From assembly GCA_017614185.1 (NCBI GenBank), contig JAGACI010000151.1:1-8593 (forward strand): DNA of 8,593 nucleotides, written 5' to 3'. The translations under genes and the position numbers were made by a program. Source of the DNA: Lachnospiraceae bacterium (GTDB taxonomy: Bacteria > Bacillota_A > Clostridia > Lachnospirales > Lachnospiraceae). Below are positions 1-6,632 of the stretch, one piece after another (within the stretch, counting starts at the first letter, position 1; each line of letters starts with the position of its first letter). A model generated the notes under the pieces. The model had not been told where the DNA came from. It ran no database searches and saw nothing but the letters and a program-made list of their open reading frames with translations.

Positions 1-417
1 CTCAAATAACTCCTCCGTAAGCTTTTTCATATGAAGACATCTCTCCTCGATAATCGCAAGATACTTCGCATTCTCGGGAGTCATCTCCTGCTTTTTGGCG
101 AGCTCGATATAGCCAAGGATTGCGGTAAGCGGGGTCCTTAGATCGTGAGCGATATTGGTGATTGCGGTCTTTATCTCATTGTCGCCAAGATTATATTTAT
201 GATACGAATCGCGAAGTTCGACAAGCGTCTTGTTAATCTGATCCGTAAGAAGCCTTAAATCTTTGTCCCTGCTTTCAATTCCGATAAGGGAGTTGGTATC
301 AAGTTTTCCGCGCGCGGCAAAGTCTGCACGGAGATTCCTTGCAGACTTTTTCATGACATATATTTTTATTAACAGCATCACTATTACTGCGACGCATAAC
401 AAAAGCAAGTATTTCAT
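1..417 (-). CDS. Sensor histidine kinase with minimal sensor region (N-terminal 139 residues; 3' end outside window)
   Basis: This is the start of a membrane histidine kinase that should autophosphorylate and pass phosphate to the response regulator at 4252-4956. Translation gives a single hydrophobic helix at about residues 4-22, then a charged linker, a coiled-coil-like stretch at about 45-85, and a clear HisKA H-box, NIAHDLRTPLTAI, with the phospho-acceptor at H91. The ATPase domain lies beyond position 1. There is no room for an extracellular sensor domain, because the protein begins only a few residues before the helix. That architecture is known in cell-envelope-stress and lantibiotic-responsive kinases, including CprK-like ones. 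The start at 417 follows an in-frame stop and an AAAGGGG element only 4 bases upstream. The gene lies 15 bases after the hydrolase gene and is probably the last or a late gene of the operon. The kinase identity is near certain; the ligand is unknown. Confidence 0.93.
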   Translation of the reverse strand, partial: MKYLLLLCVAVIVMLLIKIYVMKKSARNLRADFAARGKLDTNSLIGIESRDKDLRLLTDQINKTLVELRDSYHKYNLGDNEIKTAITNIAHDLRTPLTAILGYIELAKKQEMTPENAKYLAIIEERCLHMKKLTEELFE

Positions 418-432
418 ATAACCCCTTTACGC

Positions 433-1716
433 TTAAAAATGGATTGGCTCAATCGGGCTTGCATTATAATAGTACACCACCGCATCATACCTGTCAGCCT
501 GAATTACCTTTGTTCTGTAGTACTTGCAAAAATATGAATACTCATTGAAGCCTTCTCCGACAAGTCCCATAAATGTAGGCTTATGAATCAGCTCATATAT
601 CTTTCCTGAATTCTCTGTAACCTTTGAAAAATCAAGAAGATAAACTCCATCGTCAAAATACTTTGCCTGATTTGCAAGCGGATCGCTTGAGCAGAAATCA
701 TGGTTGGCTCTCTCGTATTTTTCATCGTAAGTGCCTGCGGTATGAATGTTTACGGTCGCGTTGTAAAAATCCGTACCGATTACGTAGTATTCCTTTCCAT
801 ACTCTCTAAAGAGCTTTTCTCCGAATGTAATCGATCCGAAGCTTTCGGAATCACCCTTCATCAGATGTCCGTTATGCGCAGTAAGCATAACGGTTTCGTA
901 TCCTCTTTCTGCCTCGAGGTTACTTAAATACCTTGTATTTTCAAGCATGCAGTCATCTCTGTAGTCACTGTATGCATCCGCATCATCGTCAAAGGAAGGT
1001 TTGTCAAAAGTCTGAAGCGCAACTTTTAAAATATAGAGCGCATCTGTCTTTTCTTCTTCGGGCAGTCTTTCAAAATCTGCCTTTAAGCCTTCCAAAAAGG
1101 CTTTGTCACTTGAAGGATCAAGATCGACTTCATAAGAAACTATCTTTTCAAGTCTCTCCCTGTCCGCATCGGAAATCCTGCTGCCGGCCTTATCAATACA
1201 TGTAAGAAGGTATTTTACGTCTGCGGGCGCATCCTGCATATCAATTCCGTAAAACATAATTGTATCTTCATAGGCTTTTCCCTTGTTATAATCCTTCGCC
1301 CAGTCAAGAAGAGCAATCATTTCATCGGTATCATAGAGCGCATATGAAAGTTCTCCGACGATATCAACCGCTTCCTTGTATTCGCCTCTTTCATGAACAT
1401 AGTCATTCATAAGGGCTCCTGCTCCTGCAGGCATCTCAAAAAGCAAGGACTTGCAGACATCTTTTTCAGAGATATTTTTAAGAACCTCCAGCTTTAACTC
1501 CTGAAACTCGACATTGCCGTGAGTTGCCTCTCCGACACCCAAAACCTTGACATAATCGGGAATCTCCATTTCGGAAACCGCAGTTCCTATTTCATCAATC
1601 CCTTTTATTTTATCATCTGTTCCGTCTATAAACTTTAGCTTCGCAACTGTTGAAATACCCGCAAATACCAAAAGCATCAAAGCAATTGCGATTAACTTTT
1701 TCTTAAAACCGTCCAT
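433..1716 (-). CDS. Membrane-anchored erythromycin-esterase-family (PF05139) hydrolase
   Basis: The 427-residue protein has a basic N-terminus (KKK at 5-7), one hydrophobic helix at about 8-25 and no lipobox cysteine, so it is an uncleaved anchor or a signal peptide with the enzyme outside the cell. The family signature is clear: GEATHG with E63 and H66, followed by EF and K75; LFEM with E94; YRDDCMLEN at 252-260; and AHNGH with H281 and H284. As recalled, EreB uses E43, H46 and R55 in the first motif; the first two are conserved here and the third position is Lys. The family includes macrolide esterases but also many proteins of unknown substrate, so macrolide resistance should not be assumed. 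Known Ere enzymes are cytoplasmic, and the export signal here is a notable difference. The gene starts 11 bases after the second permease with an AGGAGTAAGG ribosome site and precedes the kinase by 15 bases, so it is an integral part of the transporter/two-component operon. I infer hydrolysis of an ester or lactone in an external antimicrobial. Confidence 0.88.
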   Translation of the reverse strand: MDGFKKKLIAIALMLLVFAGISTVAKLKFIDGTDDKIKGIDEIGTAVSEMEIPDYVKVLGVGEATHGNVEFQELKLEVLKNISEKDVCKSLLFEMPAGAGALMNDYVHERGEYKEAVDIVGELSYALYDTDEMIALLDWAKDYNKGKAYEDTIMFYGIDMQDAPADVKYLLTCIDKAGSRISDADRERLEKIVSYEVDLDPSSDKAFLEGLKADFERLPEEEKTDALYILKVALQTFDKPSFDDDADAYSDYRDDCMLENTRYLSNLEAERGYETVMLTAHNGHLMKGDSESFGSITFGEKLFREYGKEYYVIGTDFYNATVNIHTAGTYDEKYERANHDFCSSDPLANQAKYFDDGVYLLDFSKVTENSGKIYELIHKPTFMGLVGEGFNEYSYFCKYYRTKVIQADRYDAVVYYYNASPIEPIHF

Positions 1717-1727
1717 GTCCCTTACTC

Positions 1728-2465
1728 CTAATTAACATCTCTTTTGTTGATTCCGGCGATTCCCAAAAGTGAAGTAATCGCTATCATCACAAGAGAAATC
1801 ACAATCTTAAAGAGGTTGCCTGCATTAATTGCCTCATCATAGAAACAGGTTGATGAGAACCACTGTCCCAATCCTGTGATGTTATAAAATCCTCTAAGCA
1901 CCTCAAAAGTCGTACCTTCGGCATTCATCATAAGTGCGTTTCCGAAGATCATCATGTTATAGGAAATAAAGAGTGCACCGATTGAAAGCATAACAGCTGA
2001 AGAAACCTTTTTGGCTCTTAAACCAATCAGTGTCAAAAATGAAATCAGGGCAATTATGTAAAAAACAGTAATGGCAAGGTAGCCGGTCAGTTCTGCAGTT
2101 AATGCCGCACCGCCGATAAGTGAAAATACAAACCATACCGCAATCATTATTACGGCTGAAGCGGAAAGTGCAAGGAAGTTTCCAAGATAAACCTCAAGCT
2201 GTGAATATCCGCAGATTAATTTGTTTCTAAACGAACCTTCCGCATACTCTGCGCCAAGAAAAACAGGTACAAAAATCGAAAAGAAAAATACCATTGCTAT
2301 ACTGATAAAAACCGCTATATCATTTTCGCCTCTTCCTTTTAAGAAAAAGACGCTCGCGCTTTTACTTGTAAAAAGAAAAGTTACAACTGCGGCTATCAGT
2401 AAGCCGGCTCTATAATAAATGTTTTTTAAAAGTCTTACAAAACACGCTTTAAAAATGTTGATCAT
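1728..2465 (-). CDS. ABC-2 type permease, second subunit of LanFEG/Cpr-like transporter
   Basis: This is a 245-residue membrane protein with about six hydrophobic segments (roughly 20-36, 50-70, 96-122, 127-150, 155-178, 218-238) and no ATPase motifs. Between segments two and three it carries GAEYAEGSFRNKLICGYS at 71-88. This matches in form the DFNDGIIRNKIASGATR stretch of the adjacent permease and is typical of ABC-2 permeases of the lantibiotic-immunity and bacitracin-export type. The start at 2465 has an AAGGAG ribosome site and lies 9 bases after the first permease. It should pair with that permease and the ATPase to form a heteromeric exporter that removes a peptide or lipophilic antimicrobial from the membrane. 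Permeases of this group diverge fast, so E versus G subunit naming cannot be assigned. Confidence 0.85.
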   Translation of the reverse strand: MINIFKACFVRLLKNIYYRAGLLIAAVVTFLFTSKSASVFFLKGRGENDIAVFISIAMVFFFSIFVPVFLGAEYAEGSFRNKLICGYSQLEVYLGNFLALSASAVIMIAVWFVFSLIGGAALTAELTGYLAITVFYIIALISFLTLIGLRAKKVSSAVMLSIGALFISYNMMIFGNALMMNAEGTTFEVLRGFYNITGLGQWFSSTCFYDEAINAGNLFKIVISLVMIAITSLLGIAGINKRDVN

Positions 2466-2474
2466 GTCTGCTCC

Positions 2475-3245
2475 TTAAATCAAATCCTTTTTATTGAAAA
2501 TTAAAAGGCCTATAGCCATAAAAACAATAACGAATATTCCGCTTCCGATTACGTAGCTTCCGAAGTTCCATCTCATGGTTCCGACCAGATGCGCATACGG
2601 GCAGTATCTGTCATACAAGGTAAAAACAGTAAGTCTTAAACCTGTAAGAGTACAGACCGAATTCTGAGGGTAAAGCTTCTCCATTACGATTGATGAAAAA
2701 ATATAGCTTAAAAAAGCAAGCCCCAGAGGAATGGTAACCGCAATCTTTTTACCTTCAAGGCAAAAAAGTATAACGGCCGAAACAACAGCAATCGCGCTCT
2801 CAGATATGGTCATAGCAAGAATATAATCAGTTGCTTCTACCCATGTAAAAGTCTCAAATCCAGGTGTAAGCAAAGCCGTAACAAGGTATGCAACCAAAGC
2901 AGATGCGATTGTAAAAGTAAGCGATATGATAACAGAGGTCAAAACTCCCGATACCAGTACGCTTGTCCTTGTCGCGCCGCTTGCAATCTTATTTCTGATA
3001 ATTCCATCGTTAAAGTCCGAAGTAAAAATCGCAGTTATGACAGCAGCTACTTCAAATATTGCAATGCACTGATATCCAAGCAGCGCCGAATCTCCGTAAA
3101 CCGGTGAGTTAAAGCCCGCGAGCTTATAAATAATCCGGTATAAAACATAAGCAAAAACAGGCACCCCGGCAGAAACAGCAAATCCGAGTTTTACCGTGCG
3201 GGAATTCAGGCTCTTTCTAAGATCCGAATAAAGAATACTAAGCAT
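2475..3245 (-). CDS. ABC-2 type permease, first subunit of LanFEG/Cpr-like transporter
   Basis: This 256-residue integral membrane protein has about six hydrophobic segments (roughly 18-40, 57-76, 97-126, 141-163, 167-188, 228-250). A conserved cytoplasmic-loop motif, DFNDGIIRNKIASGATR (77-93), is shared in form with its neighbour permease and points to gene duplication of the pair. The start was placed at 3245 (MLSILYSD) rather than at an upstream in-frame ATG at 3302, because a strong GGGAGG site lies 8 bases before it. This start overlaps the end of the ATPase gene by 8 bases (ATGCTTAG), which suggests translational coupling and equal dosage of the subunits. The likely role is the membrane channel of a lantibiotic-immunity-type transporter. 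Confidence 0.86.
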   Translation of the reverse strand: MLSILYSDLRKSLNSRTVKLGFAVSAGVPVFAYVLYRIIYKLAGFNSPVYGDSALLGYQCIAIFEVAAVITAIFTSDFNDGIIRNKIASGATRTSVLVSGVLTSVIISLTFTIASALVAYLVTALLTPGFETFTWVEATDYILAMTISESAIAVVSAVILFCLEGKKIAVTIPLGLAFLSYIFSSIVMEKLYPQNSVCTLTGLRLTVFTLYDRYCPYAHLVGTMRWNFGSYVIGSGIFVIVFMAIGLLIFNKKDLI

Positions 3246-4152
3246 TCTCGTTTCCTCCCAAAAGTGAGAGATAGAAGGCTTCAAGGCTCTCCTCGTGCTC
3301 ATCCATTGTGTAGATTACACAGCCCGCATCCTCAAACTCTTTTGCTATGCTTGAGAAAGCAAGTTCTGAGAAAACATCCGCATTGTTATCATCTATAATG
3401 CTGTACTCGATTCCCTTTGCATCCATAATTCCTGCAAGAATCTTTGTATCGCTGACCTTCATTCTTATTGATTTTCTGCACTCGCTTTCAAGCTCCTTAG
3501 CGCTCATCTCTTTGACAATTCTTCCCTTGTCAATGAAGCCGTAGTAGGTAGCCACTCTTGCAAGTTCATCAAGAATGTGACTTGAAATTAAGAATGTGAT
3601 TCCTTTTTCCTTATTTAACTTAATGATAAGTTCTCTTATCTCGATAATTCCCTGAGGGTCAAGACCGTTTGTGGGCTCATCAAGAATGATTAAATCCGGA
3701 TTGCCGCAAAGAGCGATTGCAATACCAAGTCTCTGTCTCATGCCGAGTGAAAACTTGCCCGCTTTTTTCTTGCCTGTATCGGAAAGTCCCACAAGCTCCA
3801 AGAGCTCATCAATTCCGTCGTATGTGGGAAGGCCGAGTGTTAAGTACTGCTGCTTTAAGTTGTCTTTTGCAGTCATGTCCTTATATAAAGCAGGTGCCTC
3901 AACAACCGCACCGATTCGTCTTCTTGCTTTGAAAATCTCTTTATCGTCATTTTTCATTCCCATAAGAGTAAAGCTTCCCGATGTGGGGTGCTGAAGTCCG
4001 CATAAAAGTCTGATTAATGTTGTCTTGCCGGCACCGTTTTTGCCGACAAAGCCATAAATAGAGCCCTTGGGGATTTCCATTGAAAGTCCGTTAAGGGCTG
4101 TAAAGTTTCCGTATTTCTTTTCAAGGTTTTCTGATTTGAAAATGTAATCCAT
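3238..4152 (-). CDS. ABC transporter ATPase, lantibiotic-immunity (LanF/CprA/BcrA) type
   Basis: This 304-residue ATP-binding subunit powers the two following permeases. Motifs in order are Walker A GKNGAGKTT (37-45), a Q-loop position occupied by glutamate in VVEAPALY (E85), signature FSLGMRQR (134-141), Walker B LIILDEP (154-160, E159 catalytic), D-loop GLD and H-loop H192. A C-terminal extension of about 90 residues follows, as is usual in this group. An E-loop replacing the Q-loop is known from lantibiotic-immunity ATPases such as NukF and supports that subgroup over a general drug exporter. The start at 4152 (MDYIFKSE) has a GGAGGA site 9 bases upstream. An in-frame ATG at 4197 would sit inside the predicted promoter and adds residues without family resemblance. 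It is the first gene after the TTGAC-repeat promoter, so it is probably induced by the adjacent response regulator. Confidence 0.93.
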   Translation of the reverse strand: MDYIFKSENLEKKYGNFTALNGLSMEIPKGSIYGFVGKNGAGKTTLIRLLCGLQHPTSGSFTLMGMKNDDKEIFKARRRIGAVVEAPALYKDMTAKDNLKQQYLTLGLPTYDGIDELLELVGLSDTGKKKAGKFSLGMRQRLGIAIALCGNPDLIILDEPTNGLDPQGIIEIRELIIKLNKEKGITFLISSHILDELARVATYYGFIDKGRIVKEMSAKELESECRKSIRMKVSDTKILAGIMDAKGIEYSIIDDNNADVFSELAFSSIAKEFEDAGCVIYTMDEHEESLEAFYLSLLGGNENA

Positions 4153-4161
4153 TGAATTTTG

Positions 4162-4167
4162 TCCTCC
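4162..4167 (-). promoter_or_regulatory. Ribosome binding site that fixes the ATPase start
   Basis: GGAGGA on the minus strand lies 9 bases before the ATG at 4152. The competing upstream ATG at 4197 lacks such a site and overlaps the predicted -10 region. Confidence 0.85.
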
Positions 4168-4187
4168 GTATTTCTTAACCTGAAGAC

Positions 4188-4196
4188 AGTATTGCA
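4188..4196 (-). promoter_or_regulatory. Probable extended -10 element of the transporter operon
   Basis: On the minus strand TGC-AATACT reads as an extended -10 (TGn plus a hexamer with 4 of 6 matches to TATAAT). It begins 10 bases after the last TTGAC repeat, the distance used by OmpR/PhoB-family activators whose boxes replace the -35. Transcription would begin near 4181, giving a leader of about 29 bases with the GGAGGA site in it. No good -35 hexamer is present at 17 bases, which fits an activator-dependent promoter. The offset hexamer TACTGT is a weaker alternative. Confidence 0.55.
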
Positions 4197-4203
4197 TGCC
4201 ATG

Positions 4204-4243
4204 GTCAAGAAAGCGGTCAAAGAATCGTCAAGAAAGTGTCAAG
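4204..4243 (-). promoter_or_regulatory. Operator: four TTGAC direct repeats at helical-turn spacing
   Basis: On the minus strand CTTGAC, CTTGAC, TTTGAC and CTTGAC occupy 4243-4238, 4232-4227, 4221-4216 and 4209-4204, giving start-to-start spacing of 11, 11 and 12 bases. TTGAC-N6-TTGAC closely resembles the spa-box (TTGAT repeats 6 bases apart) bound by SpaR and the 11-bp repeats of Pho boxes, all targets of OmpR-family regulators binding head to tail. The array lies directly between the response regulator gene and the ATPase gene. I infer that the regulator encoded at 4252-4956 binds here, as two dimers, to activate the operon. Confidence 0.72.
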
Positions 4244-4251
4244 ATTTGAAT

Positions 4252-4956
4252 TTATGCTTTGAATTTGAATCCGATACCGTAAATTGCCTCGATATAATCC
4301 TCTCCGGTGACGGCTTCAAGTTTCTTTCTGATGTTGCTTATATGCTGCTTAAGGGAGCGCTCCGTGCAGTCGGGAGTGCTGTCGCTTATCCTGTCAAGGA
4401 TTGTGTTTCTGCCGATGGGACGGCCCGCATTTCTCATAAGAATCTCCAAGATTGCGCACTCGGTCCTCGTAAGGGTTACCTGCGTATCCTTAAGGGTTGC
4501 GGTAAGAATGTCTGTATCAAGAGTGATGTCTCCTGCCTTAACGACGTTCTTATTATTTAAGTCTTCGGCATTTGTATTATTTCCGGATTCTTTGCCCGAT
4601 TCCCCTGCAAGTCTTAGCTGAACAGAAATTCTTGCAAGAAGTTCGGGAATCTCAAAGGGCTTTGTCACATAGTCCCTTGCTCCGTCCATAAGAAGTTTTA
4701 CCTTACCGTTTATTTCCGACTTTGCACTCATAATAATAGTGGGGATACTCTTAACCTTCGGCAAAAGCTCCTCACCGGGAATTCCGGGGAGCATAAGATC
4801 AAGAAGGATAAGATCAGGCTTGTTCCTCTCAAGCACCATCAAAGCTTCGGTTCCCGAGTACGCCCTTAAGACTTCGTAGCCCTCAAGCTTCAAAGTCTCC
4901 TCAAGCATGTTCCCTATATGCATGTCATCGTCAATGATAAGAATCGTGTTACTCAT
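4252..4956 (-). CDS. OmpR-family response regulator
   Basis: This 234-residue two-domain regulator has a receiver domain (about 3-115) with the acidic pocket at D9-D11, phospho-acceptor D53 in LLDLMLPG, the switch residue S77 in IIMSA and K99 in VTKPF. A polar, Asn-rich linker (about 117-137) follows. The C-terminal winged helix (about 138-233) has the recognition-helix region RSLKQHISNIRKKL and the terminal IYGIGFKF wing hairpin. The start at 4956 has an AAAGGAAG site 6 bases upstream. The partner is most likely the kinase at 1-417, which is separated from it by the transporter and hydrolase genes. The four TTGAC repeats immediately downstream of its stop codon are its probable binding sites, which puts the operon and its own kinase under positive control. 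It resembles regulators of lantibiotic/bacitracin resistance modules; the trigger is unknown. Confidence 0.95.
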   Translation of the reverse strand: MSNTILIIDDDMHIGNMLEETLKLEGYEVLRAYSGTEALMVLERNKPDLILLDLMLPGIPGEELLPKVKSIPTIIMSAKSEINGKVKLLMDGARDYVTKPFEIPELLARISVQLRLAGESGKESGNNTNAEDLNNKNVVKAGDITLDTDILTATLKDTQVTLTRTECAILEILMRNAGRPIGRNTILDRISDSTPDCTERSLKQHISNIRKKLEAVTGEDYIEAIYGIGFKFKA

Positions 4957-4985
4957 GTAAATCTTCCTTTGTCCGTAATGAAAAC

Positions 4986-5006
4986 AGCGCCCCGGGAAGG
5001 GGCGCT
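4986..5006 (-). terminator. Hairpin terminator after the HerA-like ATPase gene
   Basis: On the minus strand AGCGCCCC, a 5-base loop TTCCC and GGGGCGCT form a perfect 8-bp GC-rich stem that starts 7 bases after the stop codon. It is followed by GTTTTC, a short U-tract, so termination is probably efficient but not complete. It separates the ATPase gene from the response regulator 30 bases further on. Confidence 0.75.
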
Positions 5007-5033
5007 TTATAAATTATTTAAAGAACGTTCCAA
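5006..5033 (-). promoter_or_regulatory. Candidate promoter for the response regulator, overlapping the upstream terminator
   Basis: On the minus strand TTGGAA (5033-5028, 4 of 6 to TTGACA) is followed after 16 bases by TATAAA (5011-5006, 5 of 6 to TATAAT). The start point would be near 4999, inside the terminator hairpin, so the new RNA would lack the left arm and not be terminated. The region lies in the last codons and stop of the ATPase gene. The gap is only 57 bases, so a promoter must be here or further inside the upstream gene, unless read-through supplies expression. Confidence 0.4.
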
Positions 5034-6621
5034 GAAGGCCTCGGCCAAGTGCTGCACCAAGGTTACCTCCAAGCTTCTTACCGAAGCTTCCGCCGACTTT
5101 CTTGCCAAGCGTGTTGCCTAACTCTCTGCCGACCGTGCCGACAACGGTATTGCCGACTCCCTTGATTGCATTCTTCTTTCTTCTTGCATCTGCGGCTGCT
5201 TCTCTCTCAGCTGCCTTCGCTGCTGCTGCCTCTTCTCTTTCAGCCTGCTTTGCAGCTGCTGCCTCTTCCTTGGCTCTTGCTTTCTCTTCTGCGGCTTCCT
5301 TCGCAAGTCTCTCTTTCTCAGCCTCGATATCCTTGGCCTGTCTGCAGAGGAACTCGTAAGCAGAATCTCTGTCGAAGGACTCTGCATAGTGAATGTAAAG
5401 CTCGCTTGCCTTAATCTTTGACTGTCTTACGTTCTCATCAAGCGCGCTCATCTGGCTCTGAGGAGGAAGAATTGTGGTTCTTTGAACCATGGTGGGTGTA
5501 CCCTTCTCATCAAGTACGGATACAAGTGCTTCACCGGTTCCAAGCTCCATCAAAGTATCATATGTATCAAATGCAGGATTTGCTCTGTATGCATCGGCTG
5601 CTGCCTTTGCTGCCTTCTGCTCTGCGGGTGTGTATGCACGAAGAGCATGCTGAATCTTGTTACCAAGCTGGCTTAAGATTCCGTCGGGAACGTCTGAAGG
5701 CTTCTGAGTTACAAAGTAGATTCCGACGCCCTTTGAACGAATAAGCTTGACAACCTGCTCAATCTTCTGCTTTAAATTCTTCGGAGCATCATCAAAAAGA
5801 AGATGTGCCTCATCAAAGAAGAAGATCATTCTGGGCTTCTCAAGATCGCCAACCTCGGGAAGAGTCTCGAATAACTCTGACATCATCCAAAGAAGGAAGG
5901 TTGCGTACATCTTGGGATTATTGATTAACTTACGGCAGTCGAGAATCTGGATGATTCCCTTTCCGTTCATATCTGTCTTAATCCAGTCCTTGATATCAAG
6001 TGCGGGCTCTCCAAAGAAAAGCTCTGCTCCTTCAGACTCAAGGGCAACGATATTTCTGATGATTGTAGCTACGGACTGCTTGGCAATGTTTCCGTAGGTC
6101 TTTGAATACTCATCAGCGTTGTCGGCAACATACTGGAGCATCGCTCTTAAATCCTTGGTATCGATAAGAAGCATGTTCTCATCATCCGCAATCTTGAATA
6201 CGATTGTAAGGATATCTGTCTGTGTATCATTTAAATCCATGATTCTGCCAAGGAGCAAAGGTCCCATCTCAGAAATCGTGGTTCTCAAAGGAAGTCCGTA
6301 CTCTCCGTAAACATCCCAATACTCTGTGGGGAACGCGCGGTAATCAAACCCTTCAGCCGCAAGTCCCATGGAATCTATTCTCTTTTGAACATTTTCATTG
6401 GGGGTTCCGGCATTACACATGCCTGCCAAATCTCCCTTAACATCAGCGAAAAATACGGGCACACCGCAATCACTGAAAGACTCGGCCAAAACCTTTAATG
6501 AAACTGTCTTACCTGTACCGGTTGCACCGGCAATAAGACCATGGCGATTCGCCATCTTGGGATAAATGTAAATTTTCTCGTCACCGGATTTACCGATGAA
6601 AATTTTACCGTCTTGAAGCAT
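5014..6621 (-). CDS. HerA-like ATPase, DUF853/YjgR family
   Basis: This is a 535-residue cytoplasmic P-loop ATPase of the HerA/FtsK superfamily. Walker A is GATGTGKT (32-39), DVKGDLAGM (60-68) is characteristic of the DUF853 family (E. coli YjgR), Walker B is MIFFFDEAH (265-273), and VTQKPSD (304-310) supplies the sensor glutamine. An Ala/Glu/Lys-rich stretch at about 430-482 is predicted to be a long helix or coiled coil. It is followed by a Gly-rich tail (about 487-532) with a repeated small-residue pattern resembling a glycine zipper. HerA relatives are ring-forming DNA translocases, but the cellular role of DUF853 proteins is not established, and no NurA nuclease gene is visible here. The start at 6621 was chosen because GGGAGG lies 5 bases upstream; an in-frame ATG at 6639 has no good site. 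The gene appears monocistronic, with its own promoter upstream and a terminator after it. Confidence 0.92.
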   Translation of the reverse strand: MLQDGKIFIGKSGDEKIYIYPKMANRHGLIAGATGTGKTVSLKVLAESFSDCGVPVFFADVKGDLAGMCNAGTPNENVQKRIDSMGLAAEGFDYRAFPTEYWDVYGEYGLPLRTTISEMGPLLLGRIMDLNDTQTDILTIVFKIADDENMLLIDTKDLRAMLQYVADNADEYSKTYGNIAKQSVATIIRNIVALESEGAELFFGEPALDIKDWIKTDMNGKGIIQILDCRKLINNPKMYATFLLWMMSELFETLPEVGDLEKPRMIFFFDEAHLLFDDAPKNLKQKIEQVVKLIRSKGVGIYFVTQKPSDVPDGILSQLGNKIQHALRAYTPAEQKAAKAAADAYRANPAFDTYDTLMELGTGEALVSVLDEKGTPTMVQRTTILPPQSQMSALDENVRQSKIKASELYIHYAESFDRDSAYEFLCRQAKDIEAEKERLAKEAAEEKARAKEEAAAAKQAEREEAAAAKAAEREAAADARRKKNAIKGVGNTVVGTVGRELGNTLGKKVGGSFGKKLGGNLGAALGRGLLGTFFK

Positions 6622-6626
6622 ATTGA

Positions 6627-6632
6627 CCTCCC
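6627..6632 (-). promoter_or_regulatory. Ribosome binding site that fixes the HerA-like ATPase start
   Basis: GGGAGG on the minus strand lies 5 bases before the ATG at 6621. The upstream in-frame ATG at 6639 is preceded only by an A/T-rich sequence with no purine-rich core. Confidence 0.75.

Noticed and set aside
433..1716. Calling the Ere-family gene a macrolide resistance determinant
   Set aside because: The family is broad. This member is predicted to be exported and sits in a peptide-resistance-type operon, so erythromycin as a substrate is not supported by the sequence alone.
4153..4197. Upstream in-frame ATG at 4197 as the ATPase start
   Set aside because: It overlaps the predicted -10 box and lies before the expected transcript start. 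It has no ribosome site, and the added 15 residues do not fit the family N-terminus, while ATG 4152 has GGAGGA 9 bases upstream.
4194..4204. Stacked palindromes GCATGC and CCATGG between the operator and the -10 box
   Set aside because: Six-base palindromes are common by chance, and the TTGAC direct repeats explain the region better.
4159..4560. Plus-strand open frame across the regulator's 3' end and the promoter region
   Set aside because: It runs antisense through the clear winged-helix coding sequence and the operator repeats, and has no recognisable domain.
5102..5414. Plus-strand and alternative-frame open frames rich in Ala/Ser/Leu or Arg/Gln
   Set aside because: They are the complement and frame-shifted readings of the Ala/Glu-rich tail of the HerA-like ATPase, with low-complexity translations and no family resemblance.
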